From the NCBI GenBank assembly GCA_026545225.1, contig CM048850.1:9143501-9207500 (forward strand): 64,000 nucleotides of DNA, given 5' to 3'. Under the pieces are notes generated by a model that did not search any database, was not told the origin of the DNA, and was given only the letters and a program-made list of their open reading frames with translations. Position 1 is the stretch's first letter. Each line of letters starts with the position of its first letter. Origin of the DNA: Cornus controversa. Its lineage: Eukaryota; Streptophyta; Magnoliopsida; Cornales; Cornaceae. Position numbers and translations under genes: made by a program. Shown piece after piece: positions 49,911 through 62,428 of the stretch.

Positions 49911-50526
49911 GTTAAACTGTTTAGCAGTATCTTGTATCTTTTTAAATTGGAAGGTAAATGGTTGAAGTCTCTGTGAAAGTTGTTTAGCAGGACAATAGAT
50001 CTAGTTTACCTTTGAGTGGTGTTAGTCCTCTTTCCACCAGATGAATGTATTGTGTATAACACAAGAACCCACAAGCACTTGTTGTCCAGAAGAGTACTTC
50101 AGGAAGTCCAAACTCAGCAGCAGCTTTGAGAGTGAAGCTCATACAACCGTCCGCGACGATACAAGTCACCGGCGGGACGTCGGACGACGATGAGTCGTTG
50201 AGCTTCGAAAGGAGGTTGCAGAAAGGTTGCAGGGAATACTTTGATGTGGATTCACAGAGTGAAGGGACATCTTGGGTGGCGTTGGCGTCGGAAGGAGGGA
50301 GGCCGTCTGGGATGGTCTCGAAACGGAAGTCCGGCAAGCCGGCGAGGGAGTTGGGTCCTCTGGACTTGAGCAAGCGCTTGTGGTTGTACTCGGTGTTGAC
50401 AAAAGTTATGTGGAAGCCTTTGTGGTGAAGGAGTTTTGCTAGTTTCATCACTGGGTTTATGTGACCTTGAGATGGAAATGGGATGCAAACAGCATGAGGT
50501 TTGTCATTCACACCAGTACGACCCAT
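47837..50526 (-). CDS. UDP-glycosyltransferase, UGT85A type (three exons, 481 residues)
   Basis: Transfers a sugar, probably glucose from UDP-glucose, to small hydroxylated metabolites in the cytosol. UGT85A relatives act on iridoid, terpenoid or cyanohydrin aglycones; the substrate here is unknown. Exons on the minus strand: 50526-50010, 49164-48670, 48270-47837 (517, 495, 434 bp; sum 1446, an exact frame of 481 codons plus stop). Both introns are phase 1 with GT-AG borders. His22 (PSQGHINP) and Asp126 (CIVADGCM) fit the catalytic pair. The 44-residue PSPG sugar-donor box runs from Trp360 to Gln403, with [10 protein letters not shown] inside. It ends CWACFAEQ where the family usually has WPFFAEQ. 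The first intron (after PLK/D) is the usual UGT85 position; the second, after RPDIVTG, is unexpected. The start MGRTGV was chosen over an upstream ATG because family homology begins there. No breaks were seen. Confidence 0.92.
48271..48669 (-). other. Second intron of the UGT85A-type gene
   Basis: 399 bp, donor ACAG/GTGAGC, acceptor CACTACAG/G. AT-rich with a tandem pair ACACTTGTTGATTTATGAAA (48488 and 48520). It has no recognised element, so how it arose is not visible. Confidence 0.8.
49165..50009 (-). other. First intron of the UGT85A-type gene
   Basis: 845 bp, donor AAAG/GTAAAC, acceptor TTTACAG/AT. AT-rich, with poly-A and TA runs near 49880-49910; no gene inside. Confidence 0.85.
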
Positions 50527-50594
50527 CTCTCTCTCTAGATCTCTCTCACTTCTCACTCTTAAAAGGATACAGGCAGAGGAAGAGAAGCTCACCC

Positions 50595-50602
50595 TATTTA
50601 TA
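50595..50602 (-). promoter_or_regulatory. TATA box of the UGT85A-type gene
   Basis: The minus strand reads TATAAATA, about 70 bases upstream of the start codon. That spacing suits a transcription start near 50565 and a short 5' leader of about 40 bases containing CTCTCT/GAGAGA text. Confidence 0.6.
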
Positions 50603-50944
50603 ATGGAAAAGTTCATTTAAAAGCTTCCATTTAAAAGTAAACCTTTGCCGACCGAAGAAGTATTACACAGCAAATAAACGTGAGTTTTTTTATTTTTTAT
50701 TTTTATTTTTTTATATACATATTTTTGTTTTTTGTTAACTTCAAGTCCTCAATAAACTCCCATTCTTGCAATAGATTGGGCCCGTTCATGAATCCAATCG
50801 TTATGATACCACCGGTACGTACAGTGAAGTTCCTTCAATATAATTTGTTCCTAGATACTTATAAATCATTATAAATATTTATTGTACATCAACTTCTAAC
50901 TTATATCAGCCGGTTGTTATATATCTCTTAATTATATTAATAAA
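50603..50944. other. Upstream region of the UGT gene
   Basis: AT-rich, with no gene seen. It is the presumed promoter, bounded on the far side by the Copia remnant at 50945. Confidence 0.5.
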
Positions 50945-53900
50945 TGATATCACCGAAATAATACACAGTAAGAGCATATATATACATAGGAGAAAGAAAA
51001 GAGTTAGGTGAGTAGGGAGCAAGTTATCTTATATATAATATAGTCCTCAATTATAGAAATCCTAATTAGATGTGAAAAATAATAAATATAAAATATATTA
51101 ATATATATTAACACTCCCCCTCAAACTCAATGTGGGTTATACGATGTCATCTAGAGTTTGAAAACAAGTTCTCGAAAGTCCGGGTGAAAGAAATTTGATG
51201 AAGATATCTGCTATTTGATCATCTGATGTGACTGACCGTAACTGTAAGCTATTCTGAAGTAGATGATGACGAACAAAATGACAATCTATCTCAATGTGTT
51301 TGATCCGCTCATGAAAAATATTATTGTACGTGGGTAATCTGAATAGCACTCTTGTTATCACAATAGATAGGAGTAGCAGTGGATGAAGAAGCACCCATAT
51401 CCTGAAGAAGCCATCGTAACCATAAAAGCTCAGAAGTGGCATCTGCAAGTGCTCTATACTCGGCCTCAATGCTAGATCGAGCAATACCAAACTACTTTTA
51501 CTGCGCCAAGAGATCAGTAAGTCACCGAGAAAGAAGCAATATCCTGTAGTGGAACGATGATCTGTTGGATCCCCAGCCCAATCTACATCAGAATAAGCAC
51601 GAAGCAGCAATGAAGACCGATGAGAGAAAAAGAGTCCACGAAATACAGTACCCTTGACATAGCGGAGAATACGAAGAATAACAGTAAAGTGAACTGATCT
51701 CAGCGAAGCTATGAACTGACTAACAATATGAACATGAAAAATATTTGGACGAGTGACAGTAAGATATACCAGACTACTAACCAACTGACGATACAGAGTA
51801 CCATCACAAAGAAGTTCACAATCATGTGGAGTGAGTCTCACATTAGGCTCAAGTGGAGTATCAGCAATCTTGTTTTCTGTGATGTCAGCTTTAGAAAGAA
51901 GATCAGAATAGTACTTTTCTTGAGTAAGATAGTAGCCATCAGTAGCTCTAGTAATTTCCATGTCAATAAAATAACTGAGAGGTCCAAGATCTTTTATTTC
52001 AAACTAATGATTGAGAAACTGCTTAAGTTCCTGAATACCCTGAGTATCATTCCCGGTGATGATCATATTATCAAAATAATGTAAGAGAAGAATAACACCA
52101 CTTACAGTACGCCAGATAAATAAAGCTGAATCATATGTACCGGTAGAATAGCCAAGACAAGAAATAGTAGAACTGAACTTGGCAAACCAAGCTCGAGGTG
52201 TCTGTTTAAGACCATATAAAGCACCCCTAAGACGACATACCTGATGAGGTGAATGATCAAAACCTGGATGAGGCTTTATATAAACTTCCTCAAACAAATC
52301 ACCATTGAGGAAGGCATTTTTGACATCCATCTGAAAAAATTCCTAATGACGGGAAGCAGCCATAGCAATAAGAGTACAAACAGAAGGAAGACGAGCAACA
52401 GGAGCAAAAGTCTCCTCATAATCGATGCCATACTCCTATGTGAACCCCCTTGCCACAAGTCGAGATTTATAGCGCTTAACAGACCCATCTGAACGAGTCT
52501 TGATTTTGTAGACCCATTTACTTCCAATGACAAACTTTCCTGGAGGCAATTCAATTAGAATCCCATGTATGAGTCTAGGTAAGTGCATCTAACTCTTCTT
52601 TCATTGCTCGCAGCCATAAAGGGTTAGAGAAGGCCTCACGAAAAGTGTGAGGTTCATGAAGGTTTACAAGAGCATGATAACAATGATAGTCATAAAGATG
52701 TGCAGGGGAGGTTCTTATCCGAGTGGATCGACGAGGATCCAAAGTAGTGGCAGCATCAAGAGCCTTAGGTAGGACAGATGATTGGAACTCAATTGCAGGA
52801 GGGTCAACCATATGTAATGAGCCAGAAGGGTCAACTGTATCTGATGAGCTAGCAGAAGAAGAATCTGGAAAAAGATCTGCAGATGTATCTAAAGAAGAAA
52901 TAGGAAATTGGTGATCGATCAGGAATACCAGTGAATTTGTATAAAGTATAAAACATTTTATGTTTTTAAAAAATAACATGACGAGAGACTCTAAGGCGTC
53001 TCGCAACTAGATCATAACACCTATATCTCTTTTGTTCAAGTCCATACCCAAGAAAACAACAGAGCTGAGCACAATGTTGTAATTTTGTTCGCTCATGCGT
53101 TGAAGAAGAATAAAATAAGTACACCCAAAAACTCTAAAATTACTACAGTCCTATAGTCAGGAACCTGCTCGTAAAGACGCTCATAGGGTATTTGACTTTG
53201 TAAAAATGGTGTGGGTACAAGATTCATGGTATAGACAGTAGTGAGGGATGCTCCATCCCAAAAAGATGATGACACAGAAAAAGAAATGATAAGTGATCAA
53301 GCCAAATCTAAAATATATCAAAGTTTTCATTCAGCTCGACCATTTTGTTGAGATGTACCAGCACGAGAAGAGTGAAAAATAGTACCATAGTGTTTGAGGA
53401 TATTTTGAAATTCATTTTGCCTGTATTTCGTAGCATTATCAGAACGAAAAGTTTTGATATTTGTGAAAAATTGAGTTGAAATCATTTCGGTGAAATCATG
53501 AAAGATGTTGAGTGATTTAGAATAATTTTTCATTAAAAATATCCAAGTGAATCATGAAAAATGGTCCAGAAATATAACAAAATATCGTGCCCCACCCATG
53601 ATGGCTATAGGAGAAGGTCCCCAAAAGTCAAAATGAACATGATTAAAAGGAGAAGAAGCAAATAAGCCACTATTATTAAATAGTAAAGCATGTTGTTCGC
53701 CTAATTGACAAGAAATGCAATCAAAAGAATCAATTTTAACTGATCCTAACAAACCCTTAGATGTGAAACTTTTGACTCGAGATACCGATACATGACCCAA
53801 ACGAGAATGCCACAACTCAAGAGTAGGTATACTACTTTGTGTAGATGCAGCTGTGATAGATGAAGTAGGTAGATGTAAGGAAGAAATTGATCTACAAAAT

Positions 53901-54080
53901 TGTCACGTGCCGTAACATGCCACCACACACCATCCCTGCCACTCTTCGTAACTATGGAAAAAATTGACTCTCAAATAATGTGCACTTCATTTATTTTGGA
54001 TCACCATTGAGGTAATCTATATTCCAAGTTAGCTCTACTACCCTGACTGATCATGATCTTCCACTCTTCCGTTTAAAGCT
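50945..54080 (-). mobile_element. Broken minus-strand Ty1/Copia element upstream of the UGT gene
   Basis: From right to left on the minus strand: integrase zinc-binding and core text (MWHSRLGHVSVSRVKSFTSK, HFDFWGPSP, near 53580-53815), the region before RT (RRSTRIRTSPAHLYDY), reverse transcriptase ([37 protein letters not shown]), and RNase H (AYSDVDWAGDPTDHRSTTGY, HERIKHIEIDCHFVRH). Then a purine-rich tract (GAGGGGGAG) abuts a short LTR beginning TGTTAATATAT at 51113 and running to about 50945. The gag part is missing: element C begins at 54081. It is a fossil with about ten breaks. The text is of the Tork/TAR kind rather than SIRE. Confidence 0.8.
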
Positions 54081-56737
54081 TGATAGTCTAGGAAGACCAT
54101 GAACATGTTTGCCCAAGTTTTAATGTCAAAAGGATCTATAGGGGCATTAGTGTCATTTCACATAAATTTATGAGTTAATTAATTGCATTACTCTATTATA
54201 TTTTTTCATATATTTGCACTAACCAAATTGCAAGGGCAATTCTATCATTTTTTAAATAAGGTCAAATTGGGTGCAGGGGCATATTGGGAAAATAATGTTG
54301 CTAAGTTTCCTATCATTTCAAAAAGGTGATATTTATATATAAAAGAAATATGCGGCTCAGATGGTCAATGATATATATCTAGCAGTTCAATTAAGAAAAT
54401 GGTGTGAATATATTTGTGAGCTGTGAGTGAGTGAAAAGGGGTGATAGTTTAGACAGAGAAAGTATAGGTGTGTGAATAAAGAGCATCATTGCAAGATGCG
54501 TATATAGAGTGAGAGTGAGCAACCGAGAGGGGCATCCATGGCCATCTGGCAATTGGAGGCTATGTGTTTGAGTTTCAATATAGTGTGTGCAAAAAGATAG
54601 AGAGAGAGAGAGTGACAGTCCGATGACAGAAACCATCATCGCTGACCGAGCTGCAGTATATTCATCATCGTCGATGACTACAATTTCTTCACCATCGTCG
54701 GCGTCTGCAGATTCTTCACCATCGTTGGCGTCTGCAGTTTCTTCATCATCGTCGGTGTCTGCAGTTTCTTCATCATTGTCAGCGTCTGCAGTTTCTTCAT
54801 CATTGTCGACGTCTTCAAATCTCTACAATCCGTGTTCTTCATGGACACTGCGTATGGATTGTATATCTCTAAACTCACCTCAGGTACGAAAAATGTCAAT
54901 CTCACTCTTAGAAACCCTCACAAAAATTGTTCAAGTTATCTATATTCATATAAAAGCTTATAAATACACATTGTTTTGCTGATGTTGAGCTCTATTCTGG
55001 TTGAGAAACCCATTGATTTGTGTTTAGCTTCTCTTTGTGCTGATGTTGAGCCCTATTCTGTTTGAGCAACCAAATTGAGGTTAGCTTGGTCTGAGTTTGT
55101 GCTGATTTAGCAATATATCTATTTTTCCCTAATTTTGATTTTCTGAAATTTAGTATTTCTGAATTGAAGCTTGTCATCTCTGTTACAACTCTAAATTTTT
55201 TTGAGTTCTCTGTGTTATCTCCTGCTGAAACAATCTTTGTGAGTTCTCTGTGCTAACTCTTATTGGATCGTTTTCTCTTCGCTAACCTAACTCGTACTGA
55301 TCATGAATATTCTTCATCATTAATTAGAAATTACATTTTTCCTAAATCTGTTAGTTTTGTTGTCTGAAATTGAATATTGCTAATTTGATTTAATTTTTTT
55401 TGCTGTGTTCAAACTTTGTTGTATTGAAGATTTATTGCTATCTGGAATTTCATTATACGTTGAATTTATGAGTTGATTTGAGTATTTTCATTTTTCAAAA
55501 TCTGCTGCGATATTGCTAAAAAATCATGTTACAAAAATCTACTATCAAGTTGCAGAATATAATTTTTGAATTGCTAAAACTTGTTTCTGGACATTTGAGT
55601 TGCTGAAATCATTAACTGGAAAGTCATGATGCTGAATTTAGTTTTTAGAAATTAATAATGCTGAAAGTGTACATGTTTATTTACTAAAGTACTTATGTTG
55701 AATTGTTGAAAGTGTATATGCTGATTTGGAATAGATATTTACTAATTTGGAATTGCTATTGTTGATTTGGAGTTGATAATGCTGTTTTGGAATTACAAAA
55801 TGTTGATTTCGAATTGTTATTGCTAATTTGGAATTAATATTGCTGATTTGGAATTGTTGATTTGTTGTTCTAGAAATGCTCTATTCGAGATTGATATAGT
55901 GTTTATGCTATCTATCTTTTAAACTGCTTGTACTACTTACTTAAATCTACTCTAGTTGCAGTTGTGTTTATGTTTAAGAATAGATATCAAGACAAGCAAT
56001 GCCAAGACAGTTGGTTAAAGTGAATGTGTCAATCAAAATGGAAGCTTGAATAGCTGAGAAGGAGACTCAAAGAAAGAGCAGTTGTTTACAAGACCTTGGA
56101 AGTAACATTCAGAACTATTCACACTAAAGACTATCTTTAAAGAAATTCAAGCCAATCTTTGCAATAGTTCAAGTGTTATTATTCGCGAAGAAGTTAAGTG
56201 GTCATGTCATTATCATGCTGGACTTGAAGACTAACTATCAGAGTTTGAAGATTTATAGATCCACTTTGAAGACCAATAATTAAAGCTTGAAGAGTTGCTG
56301 CTCATTAGATCGAACTGACTCCACTATCGCTATGTATAGTCTAAGTATTAGGATACTTTGGACAGGGGGAGTGTGAGTGATTGTGGTGAGATTTGGTGAG
56401 AAATAGCTTGGGCTTTGGGAAGCTTGGGCTGGGTTGAGAGCGGAAAAGTTGTTTTGAGATTTGGTGAGAGTGGTTCAGGCTAGGGAGGCTGTGAACTGGG
56501 TTGAGAGCTGGAGTGACTATGTGGTGAGTTGGGTGAGTGAGTGAGTGATTTGAAGATTACTGTACTACCCTTTCAGACATAGTGGAGCTCTGTTCGAAGA
56601 GGCTTTTTACCCCACCTTGGGGTTTCCCTCTATAAATCTGTGTCCATAATTGTGTGATTTCATGTGCCAGCAAAACTTGCAATATTAGGAAGAAAAATTA
56701 AAGATCCTATTCACTCCCTCCCCCTCTAGGTTCATGA
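54081..56737 (+). mobile_element. 5' LTR of Copia element C
   Basis: 2657 bp, starting TGATAGTCTAGGAAG and ending AGGTTCATGA. The start and the last 800 bp match element A's 3' LTR. The middle differs and carries a 27-bp minisatellite (54674-54808), and a degenerate GCTGATTTGGAATTG array lies at 55730-55870. A purine tract GGACAGGGGGAGTGTGAG lies inside the LTR near 56360, as in element A. Confidence 0.85.
54674..54808 (+). repeat. 27-bp minisatellite in the element C 5' LTR
   Basis: Five units of the form GCGTCTGCAGTTTCTTCATC plus ATCGTCG, units starting at 54674, 54701, 54728, 54755 and 54782. Because 27 is a multiple of three the run stays open and would read Ser/Ala-rich (SSSSASAVS). The 3' LTR has about seven units (62999-63187). 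Confidence 0.9.
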
Positions 56738-56799
56738 ATTGGTACCAGAGTACAAGTCTACATTTCTTGGTTTAATCACCTGTAGCAAAGATCCTAAGT

Positions 56800-57840
56800 A
56801 TGGATGAAGATAGCTCTACCCACAAGGCTCCTATTTTTGATGGCACAAGTTTTGACACTTGGAGGATTAAAATGGTGGCCTTCTTATTATCTATCTCCTA
56901 TGATGTCAGATATGCTATATTGGAAGGGGTTGTCATTTTTGATCCTGTAAACCTCTCAGTAGCTGATAAGTTTACAAAATCAGTTGATGGAAAGGCTAGA
57001 AATGCCTTATACAAGGCATTACAGAAACAAGAATTCACAAGAGTGAAGAATTGCAAAAGTGCAAAGGAAATTTGGGACTCACTCGCAACTGTTCACGAAG
57101 GAAGCAACACCATCAAAGAAATAAGATTCAGCTTCATCAAGTTAAGTTTGACGGTATTAAGATGGATGAGAAAGAAACTGTGGCTGATTATTTCTTCATA
57201 ATTAAGGAGGTTGTCAATGACATGAGGGCCCTTGGTGAATACATCGAAGACAAAGTGGTGTGCAAAAAGATACTACACACCATGACTGAAAGATTATCTC
57301 TAAAATGTCCATTGATGAGCTAGAATCATCTCTCACTGCCTATGAGATGAGAATTGGACCTCCCTCGGTATCAAGAAAAGAACTTTGAAAGCTAAAGAAG
57401 TTGAAGTTTCAAGTATGCAAGGATCAAGTTCAGAGTAGTCTGAAGATGAAATAACATATGTTGCAAGAAAATTTAGAAAGTTCAAGATGAGAAAGAAGTT
57501 CAAGTAACTATAAGGCCAATATTGTTTTGGATGCGGAAGACAAGACATTACATTGCGAATTATCCTGATGCTCCCAAAATAAAAAAGCACAAATATTATG
57601 ATGCCCCAAAATTCAAAGGAAAGGGCAATAAAAAGGTTATTTACACTGGTGGGGTTTCAAGTTCAGAGGAGGAGCAACAAGATTCGTCAAATGAGAGTGA
57701 TGAAGAAGCTTATCTATTTATGGCAGACAAGAATCAAAAGAGGATCCTTAGATTGATGAAATCCTTAGAGAATGTGAAAGATTGGCCCAAAAGTGCAGTG
57801 CTCAAAAGAAGCAGCTGAAAATGGTCAACCTAGAGCGGCA
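56800..57840 (+). mobile_element. gag region of element C
   Basis: Starts MDEDSSTHKAPIFDGTSFDT; near 57520-57560 a degraded zinc-knuckle region is visible (YCFGCGRQ-like text). The Ser/Glu-rich stretch SSSEEEQQDSSNESDEEAY lies near 57655-57715, as in element A (SSSEKEQQKSSDENDEEA). It is broken, with a few breaks. It ends at the insertion point of the solo LTR. Confidence 0.8.
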
Positions 57841-60800
57841 TGTAATACCCCGTAATTTGAGGATTTTTAAAATGGGGTTTTTATTTATTTAATTGGGTTT
57901 TTAATTATTTAAATGTTTTAGTTAATTTTGCCAATTCATGTTTTATTTGTTTAATGTGGATGTTCGAATTGTTACTAACTGTTCATTGATTTTAATTGTG
58001 TGTGAATTATTTGTTTTAAATGTAATCTTCTTTTAAATAAAAAAAGGTGGGTTTGGGCTGCATGTTCTTTTATTTTTTAATGATTAGGAGGTTGGGCTAG
58101 ACTGTTGGGTTGGATTCTATATATATTTATATATAGGTGAGCTAAATATATTTACATTAATTATTTTAATTATTTAGGAATTTTCTTTTTAGTTATTTTA
58201 CAAAAGAAAATAAAAATAAGAGAAAAAGAAATTAGGGTTCAGTCGTTTTATGCATAGAGGGTTTCTACGGACAGACAGGGAGAAAATGGTAGACGTCAGA
58301 AAAAGGGAGAAAATGTGATTTTGCTCAGAATCACAAGGCAAGTTCAATTTCTTCACTTTCCCTTTGAACTTGTAAACATAGATAATTAATTAAATTGTTT
58401 AATTTCATGCATATATATATATATATATATATGTGTATATATATATATGTATATATATAGGTTTATGCATGATTAGGGTTAATAATTTGAGATCTTTGTT
58501 TAATTTCATGTTGAGGATTTTCGTATGATTAAACATAATTAATCTGCGAATTTGGAGTTTTATGGTATAAATTTTGATATGTATATATACGTGTATATAT
58601 GAGTATATAGGCAGATATATATGTATATGTGTATATATATATACACACATGAGATTTGGGTTGAATATAAACGTCATTTTTGAATGTTTTTGTTCTGATT
58701 AAACTGTTGGTCTTGCAATCCCGAATAGTCCTTGTAAGTTTGGTGGGAAATTGTTGGATGGTTTGACGAGAATTTGGGTTTGAAATTTTAGAACCCTAAA
58801 ACTTGAAATTGGGGCTTTTTTTATTTAGATGATAATTGGTGGTGATTTTGGAACCAATGCGTAGCTTAGACCAAGAGGAGTTGAATGGTATATTCACACA
58901 TGGGTTTTGGTGGCTGGAGAAGGCTAGAAAATGGCCGAGAAAAATGGCAGCTCTATGAAACATGTTGCTAGAAAGTTACAGGGGAAAGAAGGAAGAGAAA
59001 AAAAAAAAGAGGGCCAAGCGGCCACTCGCATTGCAGGTGCGCCACTGGCCGGGGATCGAAAAGGGTCTTGTTGGGTCCCACTCATCGGGCCCACCCACTA
59101 GGCCCAGACCAAAATATTTTAGTAATTTTTTTAAATTTTAAATCATTTTTATAAATAGAAAAATTAGGAAAAATATTTTTAAAAATACAAAAAAATTTCC
59201 AAAAATTTAAAATAATATTTTAGGGGCATAATACACTTAGGTTTTAAATTTCAGGATGAAATGAGTTTCCTTTGTTGTAGAATTAGTACAAAACGTATGC
59301 TTCAAAATGGGATTTTTATTTTTCTTTTGTTTCGGAATATTTTTTAAATTACCAAAAAATTCTAGAAAATTCTAGATATATAAATTAAGACTTGTAAAAA
59401 TAGTTTTTGCATGGAACCTAGGGTTAGAGCTAGGTTTAGATACTTGATGTTTAATTTGAGGTGTTGGCCTCATTGTAGGGTTTTCTTTTAATTAATTGCT
59501 TAAATTCCTTTAATTATTTCTTTGCATCCATAAATGTTCGTGATAAATTATATGATGTTTAGATCAGCTTATGGGATTAAGTTAAACTCCAATTAGATGC
59601 ATGATATGCAGTGTCATTTTAAATTGTTTAGATAATAAATGTGATGATAGGATTTTTTTGAATTTCAATTAGCATGCTCTTAAGTGTGTTAGATTATTAT
59701 TTAAATGTATTATGTAGGCATGTTAGGATTGCCTAATACCTAATAAGGTATCTATTTATTATATTTGACATGTCCGGATTGCAAAGGCATGTCAGGATTG
59801 CCTAATACCTAATAAGGTATCTATACATTATATTTGACATGTCAGGATTGCCAAGGTATGTCGGAATTGCCTAATACCTAATAAGGTATCTATACATTAT
59901 ATTTGGCATGTCAAGATTGTCAAGGCATGTCAGGATTGCCTAATACCTAATAAGGTATCTATACATTATATTTGGCATGTCAGAATTTCCTAATACCTAA
60001 TAAGGTATCTATACATTATATTTGGCATGTCAGGATTGCCAAAGCATGTAAGGATTGCCTAATACCTAATAAGATATCTATACATTATATTTGGCATATC
60101 AAGATTGCCTAATACCTAATAAGGTATCTCTATATTTTATTTGGGGCATGTCAGGATTGCTTAATATCTAATAGGAAAATTTGTAGTTATATATTCAAGC
60201 ATGTTATGATTGCTGCTTGTGTAAACTTAAGACTAGTCTGCACTTGCATTGAGATAACAGATGGGTTAGTGTAGTGTGTGAGGCTGCTTTATTCTTGGGT
60301 CACAGGGTTAATTGGGGATATATTTATGAGCTAGTGAGTTATACTTAATTGGATATAAATATAAGTTTGGGGCTTTGTATAAGATTGATTAGTGGGGGCA
60401 GGTTAGGTTTGCCAAATACTTAGTAGGTATTTGTAAAATATGGAGGAAGACATGGTAGGATTGCCTAATTAAATAAAACTTAGTGTGTCAGGCATGTTTG
60501 GATTGCCTATGGTTTGAACTTACAATTTTTCTACCTTTATTGTGATAATGGATGGGTTGGTTCAGAACATAGTTCCAAGTATTTCTGAGACAGGAGATTA
60601 AATGACTAAACAATATAATTATTTCTATATATTTTTACTGTCCTCGTATAAAGGGTATGTTTACCGGTTCTCTGATTGGGTGGTAGTAGAGGGAACTTGC
60701 TCATGGTTTTAACCCACTTTGTTGATATTTCAAGTCCCAGACAGTTTTCATCTCGAGGTTAGAGCCTGAAGTTCATAGAGCGTGGTAGTCATCTATTCCT

Positions 60801-61092
60801 TACCAGACTACAGTGTAGGGACTTAGATCTTTTTATAAAGTATTTACTTTTATAATTTTTTATTAAGGGGTCCTTGAGTTATGGTACTTCCAAGTTGTAT
60901 AGTTCAGACTCGCATTTTGTATATTTAATAGTATTATTTATTTCAATTAGACTTTCCAGTCAGCATTTAAAATTATTTTTCTTTTCTTTTGTCAGTGTAT
61001 TTTATGCTTGTTTGTTATCGGTTGTAGATATCCCTTATGTTTTATGTGTGTAACTGGCCACCTCATGCGTGAAATTTGTAGGGGGTATTTCA
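57841..61092 (+). mobile_element. 3.25-kb solo LTR (Ty3/Gypsy-type) inside element C
   Basis: Starts TGTAATACCCCG and ends GGGGGTATTTCA; the ends form an imperfect inverted repeat (TGTAATACCCC / TGAAATACCCC). Copia gag-side text lies on both sides: element A has CTAGAG..CTACAG text unbroken at the same place (near 8405). Flanking 5-mers CGGCA and CTACA look like a decayed target duplication. There is no coding sequence. TA/TG microsatellites lie at 58408-58460 and 58580-58648, and a roughly 69-bp tandem array at 59718-60185. Loss of the interior implies LTR-LTR recombination. Confidence 0.75.
59718..60185 (+). repeat. Tandem array of about 50/69-bp units in the solo LTR
   Basis: About seven units with the core GGATTGCCTAATACCTAATA followed by AGGTATCTATACATTATATT and a CATGTCAGGATTGCCAAGG spacer that is present in some units and missing in others, so 69- and 50-bp units alternate. 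Diverged single copies of CATGTYRGGATTGCC continue to about 60510. Confidence 0.9.
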
Positions 61093-62260
61093 CTACAGAA
61101 GTCAAATGAGCTACTCATCAATGATATAAAGGTAAAATTGTCCACCTTATGCTCCATTTCACTTATTGTGTACTATCTTGTGAAAAGTAGGTCTCAGAAA
61201 GCAAGTTGGAGCAGTAAAAGGTGCAAGCAAGAACTTAACACATTTCTTGAGGAAAGATCTCAAAAGATGAATGAGATTTAGAAAAAAGGCACTCAGGTAC
61301 AATCAAACAAAACCCACTCAATTTTTGTCAAAGCTAAAAATGGTGGTATCTACACTTCATATCCTTTCATAGATGTTGCTACTAGACCTAAATATGAGTT
61401 ATTGTTCAATGCTTATCACCAATCTAGGGCTAAGTATGTCTCTAGGATCAATGCATACCCCAAATATGTGAAATTGAAACCCATGTATATTAGAAAAATC
61501 GATGCTCACTTACACCATGCACCTAAATCATCAAGAGGTTTTGTGAAGACTAAAATGATGTGGATTCCAAAGAAATTGAATTATATAAGAATGCTTGTGT
61601 ACACTTCTTTGAAAGTTTCTAAAGCTAATACTAAGTGGTATATTGATAGTGGGTGCTCTAGGCACATGACAGGAGACAATACCAAATTTAGCTATTTAGA
61701 AAAATATGATGGTGGCCTTGTCATCTTTGGTGATAATAAGAAAGGAAAAATAGTTGGAAGAGGCACAATAGCTAAAACTAAAGAAATACCTAAGTTAGAC
61801 AATGTGCTCCATGTAGATGGTCTTAATCACAATTTGCTAAGTGTCAGTCAACTTTGTGACAATGATAATCTAGTTCTATTTGATAAAGATGATTACAAAG
61901 TTATTGACAAACTATCAGGAAAGACCATTCTTTTTGCCTCTAGAGCTTTTGGTAATGTGTACACCATTAATGAAAATACCACTCACATTGCATGCAAGTG
62001 TACTAAAATGAAAAAGGGCATTATAGATAACTCCAAATCAATGATTACTACCAAATTCATTTTCACTGGCATTGATAGGTCCATATTTAAAAGCTTATTT
62101 CATCTCATTGCTTTTGGACCTAATCACATGTTTGCTACAAAATTTCAAAGTGCTTTAAAATTCTCACATTTTAAGATTGTCAAAAAGATTTCAATGTATT
62201 ATGAGGGCATAGCTAATCTTGGATAACATTACACTCCCTTTTATGACCTATCTCTTATAG
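61093..62260 (+). mobile_element. Protease region of element C and flanking remnant
   Basis: Opens with gag-protease linker text. The aspartic protease signature DSGCSRHMTG is near 61645-61675, with IFGDNKKGKIVGRGTI and HNLLSVSQLCDNDNLV following, closely parallel to element A. After about 62000 the text is not recognisable Copia protease/integrase. It is an internally deleted fossil. Confidence 0.8.
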
Positions 62261-62428
62261 TATTTTCAAACATAGATTGGGGTGGTTCACTCCATGCCAG
62301 AACTTTCACCCTTCCTCCCCACTAACTCTCTATTTTACCGCCCTTTTGATGTTCATTGTCAAAAAGGGGGAGAAAGAAGTTAGGATAAGAGGTTAGGTTT
62401 TTGACATTAAAAGGCAAAAGGAGGAGAT

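Noticed and set aside
50010-50616. Upstream ATG at 50616 as start of the glycosyltransferase
   Set aside because: It would add 30 residues unlike the family, and would start upstream of the TATA box at 50595-50602.
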